DNA from: Cellulomonas bogoriensis 69B4 = DSM 16987
Lineage (GTDB): Bacteria; Actinomycetota; Actinomycetes; Actinomycetales; Cellulomonadaceae
Length of the DNA stretch: 41,388 nucleotides
Assembly (NCBI RefSeq): GCF_000767165.1
Contig: NZ_AXCZ01000006.1
Span: 1 to 41,388 of the forward strand
Direction: 5' to 3'
Shown: positions 36,402 to 41,388 of the stretch, in pieces
Position numbering within the stretch: the first letter of the stretch is position 1
How the letters are laid out: each line of letters starts with the position of its first letter
Notes under the pieces: generated by a model
The model's database searches: none
What the model saw: only the letters and a program-made list of their open reading frames with translations
What the model was told of the DNA's origin: nothing
Position numbers and translations under genes: made by a program

Positions 36402-39140
36402 TCAGGCGTCCCCGCCGGCCATGCCCGAGGCGCCTGCGCGCACGTCGTGCAGGCGGTACTTCTCGATCGCCTGGGCCGGCGCCCCGCGGTCGACCTCACC
36501 GCGCCGGGCGAGCACCTGCAGGACCTTGACCACGGTCGACGGCCCGTCGATCTTGAAGTGGCGCCGCGCAGCCTGCCGGGTGTCGGAGAACCCGAACCCG
36601 TCGGCGCCCAGCGTCGCGTACTCGCCCGGGACCCACGGGCGGATCTGGTCGGGGACCATGTGGTCGTAGTCGCTGGTGGCGACGAACGGACCCTGGGCGT
36701 CGGCGAGCTTCTGCGTCAGGTACGCGGTGCGCGGCTCCTGCTCCGGGTACAGGTAGTTGTGCTCGTCGGCGGCCAGGCCGTCGCGCCGCAGCTCGTTCCA
36801 GCTCGTGACCGACCACACGTCGGCCTGCACGCCCCAGTCCTGGGCGAGCAGGTCCTTGGCCTCCATCGCCCACGGGACACCGACACCGGAGGCCAGGATC
36901 TGGGCACGCGGCCCCTCGCCGTCGGAGGTGGCCACGCGGTGGATGCCCTTCAGGATCCCCTCGACGTCCACGTCCTCGGGCTCGGCGGGCTGGATCATCG
37001 GCTCGTTGTAGACCGTCATGTAGTACATGACGTTCTGGTCACGCTCGTCCTCGCCGTACATCCGCTTCAGCCCGTCACGCACGATGTGCCGGATCTCGTA
37101 CCCGTACGCCGGGTCGTAGTGCACGACCGCGGGGTTGGTCGCGGCCAGGATCGGGGAGTGCCCGTCGGCGTGCTGCAGCCCCTCACCGGTCAGCGTCGTG
37201 CGGCCCGCCGTGGCGCCGATGATGAAGCCGCGGGTCATCTGGTCCGCAGCGGCCCAGAACTGGTCCCCGGTCCGCTGGAACCCGAACATCGAGTAGAAGA
37301 TGTAGAACGGCACCAGGGGCTCGCCCTGGGTGGCGTACGAGGTCCCCACCGCCTGGAACGCCGCCGCCGACCCGGCCTCGTTGATGCCGGTGTGCATGAT
37401 CTGCCCGGACTCGGACTCCTTGTACGAGAGCATGAGCTCGCGGTCCACCGCCAGGTAGTTCTGCCCCAGCGTGTTGAAGATCTTCGCGCTCGGGAAGATC
37501 GAGTCCAGCCCGAACGTGCGCGCCTCGTCGGGGATGATCGGCACGATGCGGCGGCCGAACTCCTTGTCCTTGATGAGGTCCTTCAGCAGCCGGACGAACG
37601 CCATGGTGCTGGCCACGTGCTGCTGTCCCGAACCCTTGGCGAGCAGGTCGTAGGTCTTGTCCTGGGGCAGGGTGACGGACGTCGGACGGTTGCGCCGCTC
37701 CGGCACGAACCCGCCCAGGGCGCGACGTCGCTCCTGGAGGTACTTGATCTCGGGCGCGTCCGGGCCCGGGTGGTAGTACGGGGCGTTGTACGGGTCCTCG
37801 ATCTCCTCGTCGCTGACGGGGATGCGCATCGAGTCACGCAGCAGCTTCAGGTCGTCGACCTTCAGCTTCTTCATCTGGTGGGTGGCGTTGCGGCCGGCGA
37901 AGTTGCTGCCCAGCCCGTAGCCCTTGATGGTGTGCGCCAGGATGACCGTCGGCTGCCCGGTGTGGGCGACGGCCGCGGCGTAGGCGGCGTAGATCTTGCG
38001 GTAGTCGTGCCCCCCGCGCTTGAGCGCCCAGATCTCGTCGTCGGTCATCTTCTCGACGAGCTGCTTGGTCCGCGGGTCGCGGCCGAAGAAGTGCTCGCGG
38101 ATGAACGCCCCGTCCTCGGCGCGGTAGGTCTGGAAGTCCCCGTCGGGCGTGGTGTTCATGAGGTTCACCAGCGCCCGGTCCTTGTCGGCGTTGAGCAGCG
38201 GGTCCCACTCACGCCCCCAGATCACCTTGATGACGTTCCAGCCGGCACCCCGGAAGAACGCCTCGAGCTCCTGGATGATCTTGCCGTTGCCGCGGACGGG
38301 CCCGTCCAGACGCTGCAGGTTGCAGTTGACCACGAACGTGAGGTTGTCCAGGCCCTGCTGCGCGGCGTGCTGGAGCATGCCGCGGCTCTCGGGCTCGTCC
38401 ATCTCGCCGTCGCCCAGGAACGCCCAGACGTTCTGCTGGCTGGTGTCCTTGATGCCGCGCAGGTGGGTGTACTTGTTGGTCCACGCCTGGTAGATCGCCG
38501 ACGCCGGGCCCAGGCCCATGGAGACGGTGGGGAACTCCCAGAAGTCGGGCATGAGGCGGGGGTGCGGGTAGGAGGACAGCCCACCCTGGGGTGCGGAGAC
38601 CTCCTGGCGGAACCCGTCCAGCTGCTCGGCGGACAGGCGGCCCTCGAGGAACGCCCGCGCGTACACGCCGGGCGCGGCGTGCCCCTGGAAGTACACCTGG
38701 TCCCCGCCGCCCGGGTGGTCCTTGCCGCGGAAGAAGTGGTTCATCCCGACCTCGTACAGCGTCGCGACCGAGGCGTAGGAGGAGATGTGGCCCCCGACGC
38801 TCACCTCGGGGCGCTGCGCACGCGTGACCATGACCGCGGCGTTCCACCGCAACCAGCTCCGGTACCGCCGCTCGACGACCTCGTCGCCGGGGAAGTACGG
38901 CTCCTCGTGCACCCCGATCGTGTTGACGTACGGGGTGTTCAGCGACGTCGGGACGGCGACGTTGCGCTCCCGTGCCCGCTTGAGGAGGTTCAGCAGGACG
39001 TAACGTGCGCGCGGCCCGCCCCGTTCGTCGACCAGGCCGTCGAACGACTCGACCCACTCACCGGTCTCCTCGGGGTCGATGTCGGGGACCTGGCTGAGCA
39101 GACCGTTGATCAGCGGGCCCGTCGTGTCACGTGCAGCCAC
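36402..39140 (-). CDS. aceE: pyruvate dehydrogenase E1 component, homodimeric type
   Basis: The 912-aa thiamine-diphosphate enzyme decarboxylates pyruvate and passes the acetyl group to the E2 lipoyl domain. It has the N-terminal [17 protein letters not shown], the ThDP-binding [12 protein letters not shown] to [10 protein letters not shown] region and the central [15 protein letters not shown] segment. Length is normal for the AceE type used by actinobacteria. GTG 39140 is chosen because AGGTGAGG lies 6 nt upstream and it gives [20 protein letters not shown]; in-frame GTG/TTG codons just upstream are alternatives. E2 and E3 are not in the window. Its place beside fasR-fab matches conserved synteny and links acetyl-CoA supply to lipid synthesis. 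Confidence 0.95.
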   Translation of the reverse strand: MAARDTTGPLINGLLSQVPDIDPEETGEWVESFDGLVDERGGPRARYVLLNLLKRARERNVAVPTSLNTPYVNTIGVHEEPYFPGDEVVERRYRSWLRWNAAVMVTRAQRPEVSVGGHISSYASVATLYEVGMNHFFRGKDHPGGGDQVYFQGHAAPGVYARAFLEGRLSAEQLDGFRQEVSAPQGGLSSYPHPRLMPDFWEFPTVSMGLGPASAIYQAWTNKYTHLRGIKDTSQQNVWAFLGDGEMDEPESRGMLQHAAQQGLDNLTFVVNCNLQRLDGPVRGNGKIIQELEAFFRGAGWNVIKVIWGREWDPLLNADKDRALVNLMNTTPDGDFQTYRAEDGAFIREHFFGRDPRTKQLVEKMTDDEIWALKRGGHDYRKIYAAYAAAVAHTGQPTVILAHTIKGYGLGSNFAGRNATHQMKKLKVDDLKLLRDSMRIPVSDEEIEDPYNAPYYHPGPDAPEIKYLQERRRALGGFVPERRNRPTSVTLPQDKTYDLLAKGSGQQHVASTMAFVRLLKDLIKDKEFGRRIVPIIPDEARTFGLDSIFPSAKIFNTLGQNYLAVDRELMLSYKESESGQIMHTGINEAGSAAAFQAVGTSYATQGEPLVPFYIFYSMFGFQRTGDQFWAAADQMTRGFIIGATAGRTTLTGEGLQHADGHSPILAATNPAVVHYDPAYGYEIRHIVRDGLKRMYGEDERDQNVMYYMTVYNEPMIQPAEPEDVDVEGILKGIHRVATSDGEGPRAQILASGVGVPWAMEAKDLLAQDWGVQADVWSVTSWNELRRDGLAADEHNYLYPEQEPRTAYLTQKLADAQGPFVATSDYDHMVPDQIRPWVPGEYATLGADGFGFSDTRQAARRHFKIDGPSTVVKVLQVLARRGEVDRGAPAQAIEKYRLHDVRAGASGMAGGDA

Positions 39141-39477
39141 CAGCAACCTCACCTCTCGTCCGCACCCTGGGCCGGTCGGCCGCGGTGCTCGGTTCGACCG
39201 GGGCCGGTCGCTGTCGCAGCCGGCTGCCTCGGTCGTCCGACCATTCTCGTCCGATCCGGCGGGGAAAGTCACACCAGGACGGGCTCCGATCCGGTCCGTG
39301 GACGTGACGTCGGTGACACCAGGGCGCCGACGGGCGCTCGGATCCCCGTGTCCGCCGACCGGTGTGGCGCTTGCCACAGGGGTGCGCGATGCTGTGGGCT
39401 ACCGTCACGCCCCCGAGCAGGCGGTGCGTCCCCGGCCGGGGAACGGCAGCAGGACCGACGAAGGGAACGGAACACCA
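39141..39477. other. 337-bp divergent intergenic region aceE / DUF3052
   Basis: No convincing gene lies here. It holds a probable aceE promoter (39243-39272, minus), the half-site GTCACACC (39268-39275), and on the plus side a TACCGT hexamer (39400-39405) as a possible -10 for the DUF3052 gene, about 73 bp before its start. A TTGCCA (39371-39376) is too far from it for a normal promoter. Confidence 0.5.
39243..39271 (-). promoter_or_regulatory. probable aceE promoter (TGACTT / GAGAAT)
   Basis: On the minus strand TGACTT (39266-39271) and GAGAAT (39243-39248) are 17 bp apart, giving an untranslated leader of about 95 nt before GTG 39140, which has a Shine-Dalgarno. GTCACACC overlaps the -35. 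Confidence 0.5.
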
Positions 39478-39909
39478 GTGGGATCGACCGCGGGGCCTGC
39501 GGGCGGCCAGGGAGCGACGGGCGCAGACCGTCTGGGACTCACGGCCGGTCAGGTGATCCAGGAGTTCGGCTACGACGACGACGTCGACCACGAGCTGCGT
39601 GACGGGATCGAGAAGATCACCGGCACCGAGCTCGTCGACGAGGACTACGGCGACGTCACCGACGCCGTGGTGATCTGGTGGCGCGAGGAGGACGGGGATC
39701 TCACCGACGCCCTCGTCGACGCACGCACCGCGCTGGAGGACGGCGGGTCGGTGTGGCTGCTGACCCGTAAGCCCGGTCGTCAGGGCCACGTCGGCCACAG
39801 CGACATCGAGGAGGCCGCGACGACCGCGGGCCTGCACGCGACCAGCACCCTGACCATCGCCGCCGACTGGTCGGCCACCCGGCTGGGAACCCGTGGCCGA
39901 GGGCGCTGA
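39478..39909 (+). CDS. DUF3052 protein
   Basis: The 143-aa acidic, soluble protein has the DUF3052 features LTAGQVIQEFGYDDDVDHELRD (split at about residues 20-42), GTELVDEDYGDVTDAVVIWW and the later GSVWLLTRKPGRQGHV. No function is established. It is found next to aceE and ahpE in actinobacteria including mycobacteria. The first 18 residues are a Gly/Ala-rich arm. GTG 39478 has GAAGGGAACGG upstream; the frame runs further, but through sequence with promoter features. It overlaps the peroxiredoxin gene by 17 nt, so the two are co-translated. Confidence 0.85.
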   Translation: MGSTAGPAGGQGATGADRLGLTAGQVIQEFGYDDDVDHELRDGIEKITGTELVDEDYGDVTDAVVIWWREEDGDLTDALVDARTALEDGGSVWLLTRKPGRQGHVGHSDIEEAATTAGLHATSTLTIAADWSATRLGTRGRGR

Positions 39910-40375
39910 CCCCGCGATCAACCTGCCTGCGCCGGGCGAGCCGGCCCCCGACCTGCAGCTGCCCGACACCCACGGCACACCTGTGGCCCTGTCGGGTCTG
40001 GTGGGGTCCCCGGTGGCGATCGTGTTCTTCCCCTTCGCGTTCTCGGGCGTGTGCACCGCAGAGCTGCGGGAGCTGCGCGACAACCTCGAGGACTTCGAGG
40101 CCGCCGGCGTGCGGCTCCTCGGGATCTCGTGCGACCCGATGTTCACCCTGCGCGCCTGGTCCGAGGCCGAGGGATTCGGGTTCGACCTGCTCTCCGACTT
40201 CTGGCCCCACGGGCGAGCGGCAAACGCCTACGGGGTGTTCGACGCCGACCAGGGCCTGGCCCGCCGCGGCTCGTTCCTGCTCGACGCCGACGGGATCGTC
40301 CGCTGGCGCACCCTCAGCCCTCACGGCAGGGCCCGCGACCTGGAGGAGTACCGGGCGGCACTGGCCGCCCTGTAG
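39893..40375 (+). CDS. ahpE: AhpE-type peroxiredoxin
   Basis: The 160-aa thiol peroxidase has the peroxidatic motif FPFAFSGVCTAEL with Cys54 and a second cysteine, Cys80 (GISCDP), which could resolve the oxidised form. The segment LLSDFWPHGRAANAYGVFD is very like mycobacterial AhpE. It reduces hydroperoxides or peroxynitrite with mycothiol- or thioredoxin-type partners. GTG 39893 lies inside the end of the DUF3052 gene, so it depends on that gene's transcript. A Bcp-type assignment is the alternative. Confidence 0.88.
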   Translation: MAEGADPAINLPAPGEPAPDLQLPDTHGTPVALSGLVGSPVAIVFFPFAFSGVCTAELRELRDNLEDFEAAGVRLLGISCDPMFTLRAWSEAEGFGFDLLSDFWPHGRAANAYGVFDADQGLARRGSFLLDADGIVRWRTLSPHGRARDLEEYRAALAAL

Positions 40376-40399
40376 GCGCACGACCCCGGCCTGCGCCGG

Positions 40400-40405
40400 T
40401 AGGCT
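40400..40405 (+). promoter_or_regulatory. -10 element (TAGGCT) of tRNA-Val
   Basis: TAGGCT lies 32 nt upstream of the mature tRNA-Val 5' end, leaving room for a short 5' precursor. Confidence 0.5.
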
Positions 40406-40437
40406 GAGCGCCCGGCGTCGGGTGTCCCCGACGGCAC

Positions 40438-40511
40438 GGGCCTGTAGCTCAGTTGGTCAGAGCGCCGCGTTTACACCGCGGAGGTCGTCGGTTCGAGACC
40501 GGCCGGGCCCA
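40438..40511 (+). tRNA. tRNA-Val(TAC)
   Basis: The acceptor GGGCCTG pairs with CGGGCCC, the D-arm is TAGCTCAGTTGGTCAGAGC, and the anticodon arm CCGCGTTTACACCGCGG shows TAC. The T-arm is GTCGGTTCGAGACCGGC with discriminator A. CCA is not encoded. Confidence 0.95.
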
Positions 40512-40545
40512 CCGTGTCACGCAGCGCACCGGCCTGGCAGCCCGG

Positions 40546-40551
40546 TAGCGT
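40546..40551 (+). promoter_or_regulatory. -10 element (TAGCGT), leaderless promoter of the NIF3 gene
   Basis: TAGCGT ends 7 nt before GTG 40559, the same spacing as upstream of the VOC gene. Confidence 0.5.
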
Positions 40552-40558
40552 GCGACCC

Positions 40559-41388
40559 GTGCAGACACCGACGCTCGCCGATGTCGTGGCCGTCCTCGAC
40601 GGCCTGTACCCACCGCGCACCGCCGAGGCGTGGGACGCGGTCGGCACGGTGTGCGGTGATCCCGACCAGCCGGTCCGTCGGATCCTCCTGGCGGTCGACC
40701 CGACGTCCACCACGGTCGACGAGGCCGAGGAGTGGGATGCCGACCTGCTGTTCACCCACCACCCGTTGTTCCTGCGGCCGGTGCACTCGGTGGCCGCGAC
40801 CACCTTCAAGGGTGCCCTCGTCCACCGGCTGATCCGCGCCGGGTGCGCCCTGCACACCGCCCACACGAACGCCGACGCCGCGCCGGACGGGGTCGCCGAG
40901 GGCCTGGCGCGGGCCGTGGGTCTGACGGACCTGGAGCCCTTGGTCCCGGCGCCCTCCCCGGCGTTGGACAAGGTGGTGGTCTTCGTCCCGGCCGACAGCA
41001 CCGAGAAGGTGGTCGACGCGCTGGCCTCCGCCGGTGCGGGGAGCCTGGGGGAGTACACCCGCTGCGCGTGGACGACCACCGGCGAGGGAAGCTTCGTGCC
41101 GGGGCAGGGGGCGCGCCCCGCGATCGGCGGACGGGGCTCGCTGACGCGTGTCACCGAGGACCGCGTCGAGATGGTCCTGCCCAGGTCGGCCCGCGGGAGG
41201 GTGCTGGCAGCGCTCCGGGAGGCACACCCGTACGAGGAGCCCGCCTTCGACGTCCTGGAGCTCGCGGGCACCCCGTCGGGCACCGGCACCGGCCGCGTGG
41301 GCCGCACCCCGCCGGGCACCACCCTGGGTTCCTTCGCCCGGACGGTCGCGGCGACCCTGCCCCCCACGCCGCAGGGCGTGCGTGTGGC
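40559..41388 (+). CDS. NIF3-like dinuclear metal-centre protein, 3' end outside the window
   Basis: The visible 276 residues start MQTPTLADVVAVLDGLYPP and contain the NIF3 segments LLAVDPTSTTVDEA, DLLFTHHPLFLRP (metal-binding histidines) and LHTAHTNADAAPDG. From about residue 138 a PII-like insert follows (DKVVVFVPADSTEKVVDALA ... REAHPYEEPAFDVLEL), as in the long form of the family. The C-terminal metal-binding part should continue beyond the window, so about 100 residues are missing. The family's function is not firmly known; some members have been linked to GTP cyclohydrolase I type 2 by name only. GTG 40559 follows TAGCGT by 7 nt. No stop occurs in the window. Confidence 0.88.
   Translation, partial: MQTPTLADVVAVLDGLYPPRTAEAWDAVGTVCGDPDQPVRRILLAVDPTSTTVDEAEEWDADLLFTHHPLFLRPVHSVAATTFKGALVHRLIRAGCALHTAHTNADAAPDGVAEGLARAVGLTDLEPLVPAPSPALDKVVVFVPADSTEKVVDALASAGAGSLGEYTRCAWTTTGEGSFVPGQGARPAIGGRGSLTRVTEDRVEMVLPRSARGRVLAALREAHPYEEPAFDVLELAGTPSGTGTGRVGRTPPGTTLGSFARTVAATLPPTPQGVRV

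Noticed and set aside
39371-39405. TTGCCA and TACCGT as a complete promoter for the DUF3052 gene
   Set aside because: The spacing of 23 bp is too long for a normal sigma-70 type promoter; only TACCGT is kept as a weak candidate.
36390-39602. Plus-strand open frame of 1070 codons antisense to aceE
   Set aside because: It is an artefact of GC-rich codon use: Arg/Val/Leu-rich, no known motifs, and lies exactly over a well-conserved aceE.

Overview
The window is a gene-dense, very GC-rich chromosomal segment of an actinobacterium, most probably a member of the Micrococcales and perhaps close to Cellulomonadaceae. Genus cannot be fixed from the sequence alone. The evidence is GC-biased third codon positions, many GTG starts, tRNAs without an encoded CCA end, and long runs of gene order that are conserved core backbone in Actinobacteria. 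The order rsmE / HIT / phoH / ybeY / era / recO / uppS / zur / glyS / dus / dgt / dnaG, and the order DUF3145 / fabF / acpP / fabH / fabD / fasR / aceE / DUF3052 / ahpE, both match known actinobacterial synteny (recalled, not searched).

Layout. 1-2.9 kb: end of rsmE, then a translationally coupled chain HIT-phoH-ybeY-era with 4-nt overlaps and no corC between ybeY and era. 2.9-8.4 kb: a membrane-anchored alpha/beta hydrolase, leuA behind a leader peptide with three consecutive Leu codons, then recO, uppS and a VOC-fold protein. 8.3-12.0 kb (minus strand): a zinc-uptake operon znuA-znuC-znuB-zur plus a small DedA-like membrane protein, with a Zur-box-like dyad over the znuA promoter. 12.1-17.3 kb: glycyl-tRNA synthetase, two YibE/F-family membrane paralogues facing each other tail to tail with an 83-bp coding overlap, and a tRNA-dihydrouridine synthase. 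17.3-20.1 kb (minus): LacI-type regulator and GH13 alpha-glucosidase. 20.2-25.7 kb: dgt, dnaG and a secreted repeat protein. 25.7-28.9 kb is the most accessory-looking part: tRNA-Asn, a conserved small protein, a CAU-anticodon tRNA whose 3' end is duplicated about 650 bp downstream around a small membrane-protein gene (an attachment-site-like scar), a GntP permease and a tiny membrane protein. 28.9-36.3 kb: YtxH-like protein, peptide deformylase, DUF3145, the type II fatty-acid synthase operon fabD-fabH-acpP-fabF with its PucR/FasR-type regulator, and a TPR-like protein. 36.4-41.4 kb: aceE, DUF3052, AhpE-type peroxiredoxin, tRNA-Val and a NIF3-family gene that runs off the end.

How it works together. 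Most of the window is housekeeping: ribosome maturation and RNA processing, DNA repair and replication, cell-wall lipid carrier synthesis, zinc homeostasis, leucine synthesis, and the route from pyruvate (AceE) to acetyl-CoA to fatty acids (Fab). No prophage, CRISPR array, biosynthetic cluster or complete mobile element is visible. The most interesting signals are regulatory: about sixteen starts sit 6-7 nt behind a -10-like hexamer, which predicts leaderless mRNAs; the leu leader's Leu codons can pair with the leuA ribosome-binding site; and a matching TTGT-N9-ACAA dyad lies upstream of both fabD and fasR. Start sites were chosen from these promoters, Shine-Dalgarno positions and 4-nt overlaps, and several differ from the longest open frame.
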